A stretch of 64,000 nucleotides of DNA, taken from contig OV277867.1 in assembly GCA_922989275.2 (NCBI GenBank), positions 38,926,070-38,990,069 of the forward strand, in the 5' to 3' direction. Within the stretch, counting starts at the first letter, position 1. Each line of letters opens with the position of its first letter. Below the pieces are notes generated by a model that saw only the letters and a list, made by a program, of their open reading frames with translations, ran no database searches and was not told where the DNA came from. The stretch is from Gari tellinella. Its lineage: Eukaryota > Mollusca > Bivalvia > Cardiida > Psammobiidae. The translations under genes and the position numbers were made by a program. This document shows positions 12,701-19,379 of this stretch, piece by piece.

Positions 12701-14172
12701 GATTATGCCTGTTTGGACGGAAAACCTCCACGATAATACCACGGATGACTACGAATACGTTACGGTCGGTTTACGGATCCTTGCGGACTGTTTACGGATC
12801 CTTGCGGGCTATTTACGGAGGATTACGTGTTGTTACAACCGGTTTACGATACTTAACGGATCGTTACGATTGATTTACGGAAGAATATCTCCGCGGACAA
12901 TCGTAAGAAAATTTTGACACAAAAATATGGGCATCTTCTTCCACGAATCCTTACGTATCCTTGCGAGTTATTTACGGACACTAACGGATCATTTACGGAC
13001 GAGTTGGCGATCCGTAAGGAATCGTAAGAAAATATCGTGTATGTGAAGGCCCCATAATGACCAATTCGCCATTGCACTTTTCGAAGCTTATACTTCTATA
13101 ACGTCAGTGTCATTACGTCATCAATAGAATATTAAACAGGGATATTATATTCCATTTAGCCCTTTACCCCATAGCCTGTTTCTAGCTTTGAAGACAGGTG
13201 CCCAAGGAAAGCAGGCTCAAAGTAAAGATGAATACGCCTTAAGGCGCTTTCTGCTTTACTTTCAGTCTGTTTGAAGCTGCGATCTGCGATCTGCTACACT
13301 TTATGATACAGGTACAAGACTGTATAAATCGCGAAACTATTTTCTTCAGTGGAGACAAAAAGGGTTAATATCAAAATCTAACTGGTAAACACGGGACCTG
13401 ATCAGGCGCCTATACCTCGACCTCTTATCTGACTCCAAACTGTTTGAAACGGACACTTTGTAGATCTAGTTTTAGCTCACACGCGTTTGATGGAAAAGAA
13501 TGACGTACAGTGGAGAAAACGTTATTCTTTCCAAATAAATGCGTTTACGCTAAAACTATTATTTCAATTGCAAACAGTTTGGAGCCAGATCAGATCACGC
13601 TTAAAACTGTTTGCCACCAAGATAAACATGAGTTATCAGAATTGTCCAAAAATGTACTTTTCAACGTTTTAGTGCTTTGCGTTTGCGTTTCGTTTGCGTT
13701 TAAACGGGAAAGAATAACGTTTTCTCCTCTGTACATTGTACAGTGGAGAATCTGTTATTCTTTCCCGTTTAAACGCAAACGTACGCAAACGCAAAGCACT
13801 AAAACGTAGAAAAGAACAACTTTTGGACAATTCTGATAATTCTTGTTTATCTTGGTGGCAAACAGTCTGGAGCCTGATCAGACGCCGGGTTACCCGGCGT
13901 CTGATCTGGCTCCAAACTGTTTGCACTGCAAATAATAGTTTTAGCGTAAACGCGTTTATTGGGAAAGAATAACAGATTCTCCACTGTATATATAATACAC
14001 GTAGTACCCATGTATTTGTAGCATTACCTGACCGTGGAAAACTACACACCCAAACATCATCATCCCGACATTTGAACTTGGGTAGATCCTGTATTTCTGT
14101 ACAGTCCCACATATACGCCCCATTATGTTCTATCAACTCGAACTTGCGCGACTCCCTCAGTCCGTCCGTCAT
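547..14172 (-). CDS. Cytosolic sulfotransferase (SULT) gene, six exons, 3' end outside window
   Basis: Transfers a sulfonate group from PAPS to small hydroxyl- or amine-bearing acceptors in the cytosol. Exons on the minus strand: 14172-14028, 8180-8054, 5809-5704, 4572-4446, 2794-2700 and 730-547. All junctions have GT donors and AG acceptors, and intron phases 1, 2, 0, 1, 0 and 1 keep one frame for 261 codons. Visible motifs: the 5'-phosphosulfate loop SFPRSGTTLTQQ formed across exons 1 and 2, the catalytic lysine and histidine in IKSH (exon 3), the 3'-phosphate motif RNPKSSVTS (exon 4), and a GTIKQIADFLGK helix (exon 6). The 127- and 95-nt exons match the classic vertebrate SULT1 exon sizes as I know them. 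Two oddities: NKG stands where the family usually has RKG, and the loop lysine is arginine. The last roughly 35 residues are missing from the window. Family is clear; subfamily and substrate are not. Confidence 0.93.
847..1102. mobile_element. Palindromic MITE, family H, copy H1
   Basis: Inverted terminal repeats containing TGTCATGACAAAACCTGCC on the left and GGCAGGGTTTGTCATGGCA on the right, about 30 bp in all. A central hairpin has perfect arms CAAACAGAGTAGATCAAGGC (880-899) and GCCTTGATCTACTCTGTTTG (919-938). Related copies lie near 3598-3790 and 59262-59518. The CAAACAG arm ends resemble the cassette of other families. Confidence 0.75.
1192..1370 (+). mobile_element. Diverged family A remnant
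   Basis: Contains CATTGCAAACAATTTAGAGTCAGG, then a decayed hairpin core ending GCAAGCTGTTTGC and a GCGTTTAG block, in the family A order. Terminal repeats are no longer recognisable. Confidence 0.55.
1377..1501. repeat. 125-bp palindrome with about 43-bp arms
   Basis: Left arm starts GTGCTCATTATTCATC and the right arm ends GATAAATAATGAGCAC. The arms pair over about 43 bp with a few mismatches. The centre carries a second short palindrome (GAGCCTTGGCGAG). Probably a MITE; target duplication not resolved. Confidence 0.7.
1593..2284 (+). repeat. 239-bp tandem satellite, three units
   Basis: Units start at 1593, 1807 and 2046, each beginning TTTTCCGCCAAAACGTTACG. Units 2 and 3 are 239 bp apart and nearly identical. 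Unit 1 is about 25 bp shorter because it lacks the stretch around TTTACGTAAACGTCGTCG. Every unit has the self-complementary sites TCCACTAGTGGA and TTTACGTAAA. A fragment with GACGTCATTTGGCGTC also occurs at 31365-31385 by inspection. Confidence 0.92.
2428..2645. mobile_element. Pogo-like palindromic MITE, family E, copy E1
   Basis: Ends read TACAGTAA and the complement of TTTTACTGTA, with ACGACCACTAAA inside the left end and TTTAGTGGC inside the right. A central hairpin near 2513-2578 pairs AAGGTGACAGTAAAACAG with CTGTTTTACTGTCACCTT. About 20 consecutive C bases (2437-2456) replace part of the left terminal repeat normally reading ACCTCTCTATA. Confidence 0.8.
2700..2794 (-). CDS. Sulfotransferase exon 5
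   Basis: 95 nt. The acceptor is TTTTTATAG and the donor AAG then GTGATT. Translation contains WGLHVRQYWGRRNDPNVLF and IQFEKLVK, matching the SULT WWEHRDDPNILFLFYEDLKK-type segment. It enters in phase 1 and leaves in phase 0, which fits its neighbours exactly. It is too short to appear as a long open frame. Confidence 0.93.
2795..3084. other. Intron sequence with a dispersed-repeat tail
   Basis: 2821-2905 contains GACTTTATTTAACGAGGGTG and CTCATTTAGTCAAACGAC, which look like the 3' part of a common dispersed repeat. Nothing else recognised. Confidence 0.35.
3085..3288 (+). mobile_element. Family B MITE remnant
   Basis: Right half of the TTAA-flanked family B: half hairpin CGCGGCGTCTGATCAGGATC, then TGTTTGACATT, TCAGTCATACTGCC, GCAAACGACAATAAAATGG and an end reading ATGAAAGGGTTAA. 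The left arm is lost. Confidence 0.7.
3598..3790. mobile_element. Family H MITE remnant (H2)
   Basis: Ends resemble family H (ATGCCATG on the left, GGTTTTGTCATGGCATGG on the right). The centre keeps TTTGATCAGACTGTTTGACAT but the hairpin arms are degraded. Confidence 0.5.
3885..4079 (-). mobile_element. Diverged family A MITE (A2)
   Basis: TACAGTATAGGAGGCGTTAT start, CAAACGCAAACGCAACGC block, half hairpin CTGATCAGGCTCCAAACTG, and GCGTAAACGCGTTTATTGGG towards the right end. The left hairpin arm is mostly missing. Confidence 0.7.
4109..4359 (+). mobile_element. Palindromic MITE, family A (A3)
   Basis: Complete copy from TACAGTGGAGAATC to CTCCACTGTA with a central hairpin having GCCGGGTAACCCGGC at its core. 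The left end has the AATCTGTTATTC subtype and the right end a diverged GGTTTCTCC. Confidence 0.9.
4446..4572 (-). CDS. Sulfotransferase exon 4
   Basis: 127 nt, in frame after exon 3. The acceptor is TTTATTTCAG and the donor A then GTAAGT. The translation begins IIYITRNPKSSVTSLYKVL and contains EYVERFLTQKD. It supplies the arginine and serine that bind the PAPS 3'-phosphate (RNPKSSVTS). The length equals the conserved 127-nt exon of SULT genes. Confidence 0.94.
4647..4800 (+). repeat. Half copy of the family F hairpin element
   Basis: Shares AAGAGATGTCCCAAGACACG, GATGGAGAAATAA and GTACGAAGTTTTATGA with the full hairpin element at 16770-16945. It ends TGAAAGGGTTAA, a terminus seen in TTAA-flanked families. 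Confidence 0.55.
5102..5220 (+). mobile_element. Family E MITE, left half (E2)
   Basis: TACAGTAAAACCTCTCTATA and ACGACCACTAAAG, then AAAGCATGGTGACAGTGAAA and AGCTCCTTTAGGGG. It stops at the hairpin centre; the right arm is missing. Confidence 0.75.
5704..5809 (-). CDS. Sulfotransferase exon 3 (catalytic histidine)
   Basis: 106 nt, entering in phase 2 and leaving in phase 0 at AAG then GTGAGC, a near-consensus donor. Translation: GLEYLDSLPTSEPRMIKSH, then a segment ending LPEMLQNGKGK. IKSH corresponds to the SULT KTH motif with catalytic lysine and histidine. The frame stays open past the donor for about 46 codons, but exon 4 supplies the expected next residues, so this is read as intron. Confidence 0.92.
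5821..5976. mobile_element. Short palindromic MITE with repeated CATTTC palindromes
   Basis: Ends TATGTTACAGTCAATCTG and CAGAGACTGACTGTAACATA are inverted repeats. The interior has four variants of GTCATTTCRTGAAATGAC, each self-complementary. It abuts MITE A4. Confidence 0.75.
6193..6280 (-). tRNA. tRNA-like module (Leu/Ser-type, class II) inside element K
   Basis: Minus strand begins GCGCTGGTAGCCGAGG, with GGTAAAGGCG in the D arm, and ends GGGTTCGAATCCC then ACCAGAGC. Acceptor halves GCGCTGG and CCAGAGC pair at six of seven positions. GGTTCGAATCC is a canonical Pol III B box. Length 88 nt with a long variable region resembles leucine or serine tRNA. The middle is degenerate, so this is a tRNA-derived promoter module and not a working tRNA. 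Confidence 0.65.
7046..7239. mobile_element. Nested hAT-like MITE inside element K
   Basis: Inverted repeats CAGGGCTCCAGATAAG at 7046 and complementary CTTATCTGGAGCCCTG ending 7239. An inner hairpin pairs CCCTATGGTGTTACCACTC with GTAGTGACACCATAGGG. CAGGG termini suggest hAT, but no 8-bp target duplication is evident. Confidence 0.65.
7797..8012 (-). mobile_element. Family B MITE (B11)
   Basis: Contains CTCTTTCACTG at the left, GTCGTCTGCAAT, GAGTGTCAAACAGTTTTGAT, hairpin core GACGGCGCGTTACTCGGCGTC and ATTGAAAGGATAA at the right. It lies in the intron after sulfotransferase exon 2. Confidence 0.75.
8054..8180 (-). CDS. Sulfotransferase exon 2
   Basis: 127 nt with acceptor TTTTTACAG and donor GTCTGT. 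It completes the glycine begun by exon 1 and continues TTLTQQMTYLIMTLDFEK, then VDLDHRFPL and YPYY. This supplies the second half of the PAPS-binding loop and the family's RFP motif. The first 36 nt (8145-8180) and the acceptor are copied, apparently without change, at 10854-10889. Confidence 0.93.
8244..8490 (+). mobile_element. Family B MITE (B2)
   Basis: TGACTCTCATTGACGCTTAA, a hairpin with arms CAAACAGTTTGGATCCTGATC and GATTAGGATCCAAACTATTTG, TTCAGTCATACTGCC, GACGACAATAAAACGGTGAA and a degraded GTGAAAGG terminus. Duplicated at 10953-11199. Confidence 0.8.
8491..8697 (+). mobile_element. Family C MITE remnant (C2)
   Basis: ATGATCAGGGTCTGCACTG and GTCTGATCATAGTCTACACTG form a weakened hairpin. 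GATAAGAATTTCAATATAAC and an ACAATGGGTTAA end match the intact copy at 21321-21548. Duplicated at 11200-11406. Confidence 0.7.
9153..9531. mobile_element. Family E-like MITE with two hairpin remnants (E3)
   Basis: Starts TACAGTAAAACATATCTGTTA. It has AAAGTAAAGCAGAAAGTCCC paired with TGCTTTCTGATTACTTTCACC, then a second AGATGAAAGTAAC and TTGCTTTACTTTAATCTTG block, and ends near GTGCTGTA. Confidence 0.6.
9532..10853. other. Dispersed-repeat tract between the duplication copies
   Basis: 9700-9765 is another family E/G type hairpin (GAAAGTAAAACAG and CTGATTTACTTTTG). 10091-10515 begins ATGCCCCCGCACGACTTAGT and ends GTCGGGGGCATTTG, consistent with a TIR-bounded dispersed repeat. 10528-10560 (CACCCGAGACTTTGCAAGTG) starts a second repeat type. 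No gene recognised. Confidence 0.5.
10854..11609. repeat. 756-bp direct duplication, copy 2, with a partial exon 2
   Basis: Second copy of 8145-8900. Its left end cuts into sulfotransferase exon 2, leaving the acceptor and first 36 coding bases (10854-10889) as a decoy exon in intron 1. The frame stays open for some codons beyond, but no convincing donor follows. Confidence 0.9.
11542..13054. mobile_element. Harbinger-like element with many degenerate TTACGG repeats
   Basis: Terminal inverted repeats TGGGGCCTTCACATACACGG (11542) and CGTGTATGTGAAGGCCCCA (ending 13054), flanked by a 3-bp TAA on both sides (11539-11541 and 13055-13057). GG-rich ends plus a TWA duplication fit PIF/Harbinger. The interior is mostly degenerate repeats of TTACGGAT, TTACGAGT and TTGCGGAT. 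A second internal terminus (ATCCGTGTATGTGAACGC, about 12509) shows nesting. No transposase seen. Confidence 0.75.
11826..12050 (+). mobile_element. Family B MITE nested in the Harbinger-like element
   Basis: CCCCTTCACCGCC start, then TGCAAAAGGTTTGGATCCAG, a hairpin core CATCGCGTGACGCGGCACC, AACTGCTTGACACTCA, ending near ACAGTGAAGGGGC. The arms are partly decayed. Confidence 0.65.
13155..13380. mobile_element. Family G MITE (G1)
   Basis: Left end TAGCCCTTTACCCCATAGCC. The hairpin pairs AAAGCAGGCTCAAAGTAAAG (with ACGCCTTAAGGCGCT at the centre) with CTTTACTTTCAGTCTG. The right part includes TTTTCTTCAGTGGAG and GGGTTAA. Confidence 0.65.
13506..13733 (+). mobile_element. Palindromic MITE, family A (A5)
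   Basis: TACAGTGGAGAAAACGTTAT to TTTCTCCTCTGTA. The hairpin centre is reduced to CCAGATCAGATCACGCTTAA, so the GC core is lost. It lies head to head with A6, 5 bp away. Confidence 0.88.
13739..13988 (-). mobile_element. Palindromic MITE, family A (A6, 250 bp)
   Basis: Complete copy with AATCTGTTATTC ends and a full hairpin (core GCCGGGTTACCCGGC). Its right end lies 39 bp from the donor of sulfotransferase exon 1, just inside intron 1. Confidence 0.92.
14028..14172 (-). CDS. Sulfotransferase exon 1 (start codon)
   Basis: 145 coding nt. The ATG at 14172-14170 starts MTDGLRESRKFELIEHNG; the exon ends DDDVWVCSFPRSG at a GTAATG donor. An in-frame TAG lies shortly upstream, and no other ATG lies between it and this one, which supports this start. 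The acceptor-like TTTAATAG near 14210 suggests a non-coding 5' exon further right; no promoter was recognised. Confidence 0.9.
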
Positions 14173-14439
14173 ATTGTTTGTATGTGCGTTTCCAATGCAA
14201 TTCACAACCTATTAAACCGTAAAATAAATCAGAACATCCTTAGCTCATACATGCACGCTAAGATAAAAGTTTTACACAGCATATGATATGTGTGTTAACA
14301 CTTTGTACCGTACATTTAATGATAACACCCTCTCCTCCTATCTGGTCAACGACCTTAATTGACATTGTACTATACATAAAACCACAAAACCCTCAAACCT
14401 TTTCATTGCTTTATAATTATACAAACCATGGAATGAACT

Positions 14440-14560
14440 CTATAAATAGGGTCGAAACTCGATACTTCGAACTCGCTTTACTCGAACTTATCAGTATCTT
14501 ATAAGTATAATTTAGATAATGCAAACTCGCTTATGTCTAACATACCCCGTATGGCGCGTT
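14440..14560. repeat. Tc1/pogo-type end with CTCGAA repeats
   Basis: GTCGAAACTCGATACTTCGA and AACTCGCTTTACTCGAACTT resemble the CAGTCGAAC ends of bivalve Tigger-like elements, also seen near 33130, 41850 and 61995. Only one end is recognisable. Confidence 0.4.
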
Positions 14561-14573
14561 TACACTGGTTATT

Positions 14574-14815
14574 TACATTAACCCTTTCAATACCATGGGC
14601 CTATTAGAATATACTAATTACATTTGCAAACAATGTAGGCTCAGATCAGAGGGATCCTTTAGAATCTAGGTCTACACTGTTTGCTTATTTAGACCAGTAT
14701 TTATTTAACTGCACATAATTCTAATTAGACTGATTCATGTTTTTGTAACTAAAATATCCACAAGGGAACCTAATAACCCACAAAAGTTACTTTGGGTTGA
14801 AAGAGTTAACCCTTT
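14574..14815. mobile_element. Family D-like MITE
   Basis: TTAACCCTTTCAATACC at the left and GTTGAAAGAGTTAA at the right. The centre has TTTGCAAACAATGTAGGCTC, GATCAGAGGGATCC and CTACACTGTTTGC. A second TTAACCCTTTCACTG element (14812-15010) follows directly. Confidence 0.65.
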
Positions 14816-15042
14816 CACTGTAATGATGTCTCAATCCGCTTTTATTTTTCAAAATTATATTTTAGGTAGTTTGGCTGGCTGATAGATCAACATCGAACAC
14901 GTGTAAAACAGTCCGGACCCTCATAAGACGCCGAGTAACTCGATATCTGATCTGGATCTGAAATGTTCGAAAACATTTATACGTTCGGAGTAAGTCATTG
15001 AAGGATGTAAATGACTTGCACCAATACCGACATGGTGTAAGC

Positions 15043-15299
15043 TTAACCCATTACCCCATAAATAAGCATTTTACGCCCCTTATTGTGTCCTCCACTGAAG
15101 AAAATAGTTCCAAATTATACAATTATGAATATATATCATAAGAAATATTTTCTATATCCTAACAGATTGTAGCTTAAAGCAGACTGAAAGTAAAGAAGAA
15201 TGTGCCTTAAGGCACATTCTGCTTTACTTTCAGCCAGCTTTAAGTGGTTACATGTACCTGTCTTCAAAACTAGAAACTGGCTATGGGGGAATGGGTTAA
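15043..15299. mobile_element. Family G MITE, TTAA-flanked (G2)
   Basis: TTAACCCATTACCCCATA at the left and TATGGGGGAATGGGTTAA at the right. A near-perfect central hairpin pairs AAGCAGACTGAAAGTAAAG and AATGTGCCTTAAGGCACATT with CTTTACTTTCAGCCAGCTT. The TTAA target plus CCC ends fit a piggyBac-type MITE. Confidence 0.82.
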
Positions 15300-15642
15300 T
15301 AGTGATACAGACTTATCATTTGAGGGTGCTCATTGGTCAGCCGCTTTTTTTAAACAAAAAAGCTGGTTTTATTTGAGCAATTTTCCAAGCAGCTGGAAAA
15401 TTATTTTCTATATTGATGAATAATTCAGCTAATGGAGCAGAAACTGCTTTAGAACATGTTTTAACATTTCATGGCTTATGCTGCCAGGTCCACTGATATA
15501 GTGTCTTCTACGTGTGTTTTATTGTGACCAACGTAATATGTAAACACCGAAAGTCGAATAAAAGTTTTTCTTAAGGAAAGATAAAGAGAGAGTATGTTTA
15601 AGCGTACTAACGTCTTTTCGACTGTACATGTACTCAGCAGAT

Positions 15643-15819
15643 TACAGTGGAGAAAATGTGTTTCTCTTCCGTTTAAACGCAAACGAAACGCAAAGCACTA
15701 AAACGTACAGATGTACAACTTTTGGACGCGTCTGATCTGGCTCCAAACTGTTTGTAACAGAAATAATAGTTTAAGCGTAAACGCGTTTGTTTGGAAAGAA
15801 TATCGTTTTCCCGACTGTA
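15643..15819 (-). mobile_element. Family A MITE with internal deletion (A7)
   Basis: TACAGTGGAGAAAATGTGTT to CCCGACTGTA. The left arm of the hairpin is missing; GCGTCTGATCTGGCTCCAAA remains. Confidence 0.8.
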
Positions 15820-15954
15820 TTTGTCAAGATATCCAAACGTTCTTTGGACAAAAATCTTCTCTGAAGTTTATTCACCTGAAACTTTAAATGTAAATTCCAA
15901 TTTCCAATGAAGTCTAATCCATGTTTTACTTAGTTGGAACGATAATTGCAATAT

Positions 15955-16365
15955 GTTACAAACAGTTAAAGATCTTGATCAGTGGGGCCCGTAAAGAACC
16001 CTCTAGGGGCTACACAGCTTGCATAAAACAAGTATTCTTATCACAGGTATATACTGTTTGTAAATGACGAGTATACTCGTCGCTAGGGTTGATTTTGTTC
16101 TTAATAATTCATGTCAACAAATCAGCAATTATATTTCAAATAGCATGCTGGTTAGATAAACCTGGCAACTTCTTTAAACTTAACTCCATACCTTGTTTTT
16201 AGTATTGAAGACATGGTTTATTAAGACAGGCTTAAAGTAAATGCTCATTTGGTGGCATTCTGTTTTACTTTCAGTCTCCTTAAGCTACAATCTACAATAA
16301 TAAGGAAATGTCTAATAGTGCATGTTCTTGACCGTGTAAATTGAAAGTATTTTCTTCAGTGCAGG
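15955..16365. mobile_element. Family D remnant followed by family G MITE (G3)
   Basis: 15955-16085 keeps ACAAACAGTTAAAGATCTTG and ACTGTTTGTAAATGACGAG with a decayed core. 16185-16362 has AACTCCATACCTTG, GACAGGCTTAAAGTAAATG and GTTTTACTTTCAGTC, the family G layout. Confidence 0.5.
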
Positions 16366-16507
16366 AATAAATTGATTGCGTAAAATGAGTATCTTTGGAG
16401 TATTTTTCATCTTTGTTTTGCATATGTTCGTTTCATTCGTTACTTAGTATACACTATTGTAATATAAAATTATAATATTTCTAATAAATCTGTTCTATTA
16501 TATCCTA

Positions 16508-16600
16508 TGCTTATACCAACAGCTTGGGTCCAGATCAGATGCCACATGATGCGACGTCTGATCAGGATCCAAACTGTTCTCACACTCACATAAATGCGTT
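16508..16600. repeat. Isolated copy of the hairpin cassette
   Basis: CAACAGCTTGGGTCCAGATC then AGATGCCACATGATGCGACGTC and GATCAGGATCCAAACTGTT. Arms still pair at most positions; flanks show no clear terminal repeats. Confidence 0.65.
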
Positions 16601-16769
16601 TGAAGTCAAACTGCCTAAATGTATAACCTAGATAAAAGACATGTTTACAAACATACGATATTATGGCAGTGAGTGTGGTAGACGGATGCACGTTTCATAA
16701 CACTTCTGAACATACCACAAATGTTACCGTAAGTCAGATTTAAAAATAAAAGTCTCAATTATTGTTTAT

Positions 16770-16945
16770 TGCTCCATCTAGTCCTGTCTTGTGACATCTC
16801 TTCGGAATCGTCTTGAAAAGACGATTCCAAAGAGATGTCACAAGACAGGATAAGATAGAGAAATAAGAAATTAAATACATTTTAAAGTTTTGACTTACGC
16901 CCGTTTTTGACGTACGAAGTTTTATGACACGTGCCCCTGGTTATT
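16770..16945. mobile_element. Family F hairpin element
   Basis: A hairpin around 16790-16855 pairs CCTGTCTTGTGACATCTCTT with AAGAGATGTCACAAGACAGG and GGAATCGTCTT with AAGACGATTCC across a GAA-type centre. The right flank GTACGAAGTTTTATGACACG matches 4760-4780. Confidence 0.7.
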
Positions 16946-17188
16946 TATTCATAATTCTCACAAGAGAATTGATGTACTGAGAATTACGTTATCACGTCCG
17001 ATTTAACGAGATTAACGCATTAACCAATTTATGACTGAATATTGCAAATAACTCTCCCCATGTGGTTACTGGATGATTTCGTTATGACTAAACAATTATT
17101 ATCTAAAACACTGCAGTGTTTGGCCATACATCAGAACATTTCATATTTAATAGCAAACAGTGCAGGCACACATCTGATTACACTCACG

Positions 17189-17438
17189 TACAGTGGAGAA
17201 TCTGTTATTCTTTCCCAATAAACGCGTTTACGTTAAAACTATTATTTGCAGTGCAAACAGTTTGGAGACAGATCAGACGCCGGGTAACCCGGCGTCTGAT
17301 CAGGCTCCAAACAGTTTGCCACCAAGATAAACAAGAATTATCAGAATTGTCCAAAAGTTGTTCTTTTCTACGTTTTAGTGCTTTGCGTTTGCGTACGTTT
17401 GCGTTTAAACGGGAAAGAATAACAGATTCTCCACTGTA
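17189..17438 (+). mobile_element. Palindromic MITE, family A (A8, 250 bp)
   Basis: Complete copy with a full hairpin; a single change makes GGAGACAGATC in the left arm. It adjoins the diverged copy A9 in tandem. Confidence 0.92.
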
Positions 17439-17442
17439 CATG

Positions 17443-17701
17443 CACAGTGGAGACTCCACTATTCTTACCCAATACATAAATGTGTTTACACTAGAACCAT
17501 TATTTCCATTGTAAACCGTTTGGAGCCAGAACAGACGTCTTGTAACCCGGCCGCGTCTAGTCTGGCTTCAATCTGTTTTCCATTCAGATTAAAATAAATA
17601 GTTCGAATTGTCAATAAGTTGCCATTTTCTAGATTTTATTGTAATGCATTTGTGCTTCGGTTGCGTTTAAAAAGGGAAATTATCCCGTCTTCTCCACTGT
17701 A
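17443..17701 (+). mobile_element. Diverged family A MITE (A9)
   Basis: CACAGTGGAGACTCCACTAT to CCCGTCTTCTCCACTGTA. The core TTGTAACCCGGCCGCGTC is altered. Older than its neighbour A8. Confidence 0.8.
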
Positions 17702-18377
17702 CCTCGGTGTTCCTGATCGGCGTGTGATCTGAATCTAAACTATTTGCACTTGACATTCAATCGTTCAAGCCTTAGTGTATTTCCTCTGTACATGTCATTA
17801 GTAAAATTGAAAATGTTGTTTTAAGATGGATTCCTTTAGACTGTACAATCTCCCCTTAACCGATTTCTGCACGTATCCCACTTTAACACGCAAACTCAAT
17901 TAGTGAGGCTTAATTACCACCTCCATCTACGAGAAACTGTAAATTTGTGTCGTTTCGTTCGTGACCTAGGTAACGAATTATTGACGGGCTGTCTACCAAA
18001 TGAGTGTTTCTAAGGCTTCGTCACTTTTTTCCAGACCTTTATCACACAGAATTTACTAACAGTCGCACACATATTAGATCGAAATCAAACGCCGTGTAAC
18101 TAGGTACATGTACACCTAGTTGTGATTTAAATTTAAAAACTATGCAACACAAGTATTTAACTATGTTTTTATTTTTATTCAGAAATGAGCAAAACAGACT
18201 TTCAGATGTTTCGAAACGGCACTTTTCAACCACCACCAACCACACAGAATAAATGTTGCCCATTTCGCTGTCAAATTATATTGCTGTCTTATAAATTGTA
18301 GCCTATCACTTTTTCTTTTACACATAGATCTATATACTTAAGACGTCATAGCCTTCAACACATTTGTCAAACAGTTT

Positions 18378-18605
18378 TTAACCCTTTCACCACCGGAGTC
18401 GCCTAAAGTCGCATTTGCAAACAGTTTTGATCCTGATCAGATGCCGTGTTACGCGGCGTCTGATCAGGATCAAAACTGTTTGACACTCGTTTCGATAGTT
18501 CTTATGTCATACACTCTTAAATCTAACTTTGAAATGATATTGCAGACAACACTATTGAGGCAGACGACACCATAACGGTAAAACACTCAAAAATAATTTG
18601 GCGAC
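18378..18605 (+). mobile_element. Family B MITE (B4)
   Basis: TTAACCCTTTCACCACCGGA start; hairpin pairing CAAACAGTTTTGATCCTGATC with GATCAGGATCAAAACTGTTTG, core GCCGTGTTACGCGGC; then GACACTCGTTTCG, GCAGACGACACC and AACGGTAAAACACTC. Confidence 0.82.
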
Positions 18606-18619
18606 GAAACACAAAAGCA

Positions 18620-18810
18620 AATATTTCCATTGCAAACAGTTTGGAGCATGTTTAGACGCCGCGTTACGCGGCGTCTAAACATGCTCCAAACTGTTTGCTC
18701 TTGATATATAAATTAATTTTCAGAATTTCTATTTCTTATAGCATTTTGTTTGCGTTTATTCCCTTTAAACGGAAGATATAAACGTCTTCTCCTCTTTACA
18801 TTTTTGGGGC
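18620..18810 (+). mobile_element. Family A variant with fully compensated hairpin
   Basis: Hairpin 18631-18698 pairs GCAAACAGTTTGGAGCATG, TTTAGACGCCGCG perfectly with CGCGGCGTCTAAA, CATGCTCCAAACTGTTTGC. Relative to the usual CCTGATCAG, the left arm reads CATGTTTAG and every change is mirrored in the right arm. The right flank has TTTGTTTGCGTTTATTC and GTCTTCTCCTCTTTACA. Confidence 0.85.
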
Positions 18811-19132
18811 TTCAACTAGATTGACATTTGACAAATTCTTGTAATGGTTTCCCCCCAAAATATGTGGGTTAATTGAACTAAATCATCTCTAAATTCGATA
18901 CCGATAGAATAAAATGTAGAGTTTAGTTTCGAAAATTCAAACACACTTCGCGCACGCCCCTATATAAACAAAGAAGGGTCGTATCCGTTTTTGAATTCTC
19001 AATAGAACACTCACACACTGTACTTTTCTAACGTGACGTCACATGACTTCGAAAATGCGTACACCAAGAAGTGTAGCTCCGTTTCTTCGGTGTAAATTGT
19101 GGTTAAAAAGGTAATAAGTTATGTGTTAGAAT

Positions 19133-19305
19133 CGAAATAATAAATTAATACCAGCGTTTTATCGTTCAATACAACACGGGTAGTCGTTGAAATGCTGGTA
19201 ATTAAGTCACTCGGCCTTCGGTCTCGTGATTTAGTTACTACGCATCTCAACACCTACCTGTGTTTTATCGCGACGATAAAACACTGGTATGAATTTATTA
19301 TTTCT
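19133..19305. mobile_element. Palindromic MITE near 19.2 kb
   Basis: GAAATAATAAATTAATACCAG and CTGGTATGAATTTATTATTTC are imperfect inverted ends, with GTTTTATCGT inside both. The centre has CACTCGGCCTTCGGTCTCGTG. Confidence 0.65.
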
Positions 19306-19379
19306 TAAGCATTCATTCTGTTTTGGCATCATTCTGGTTAACTTATTCAACACCATGGATCTGTTTAATATATACTCAC

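Noticed and set aside
13669..14205. 178-codon minus-strand open frame joining sulfotransferase exon 1 to more sequence
   Set aside because: The part after SFPRSG is MITE A6 read through the splice donor. Exon 2 at 8180 completes the PAPS loop exactly.
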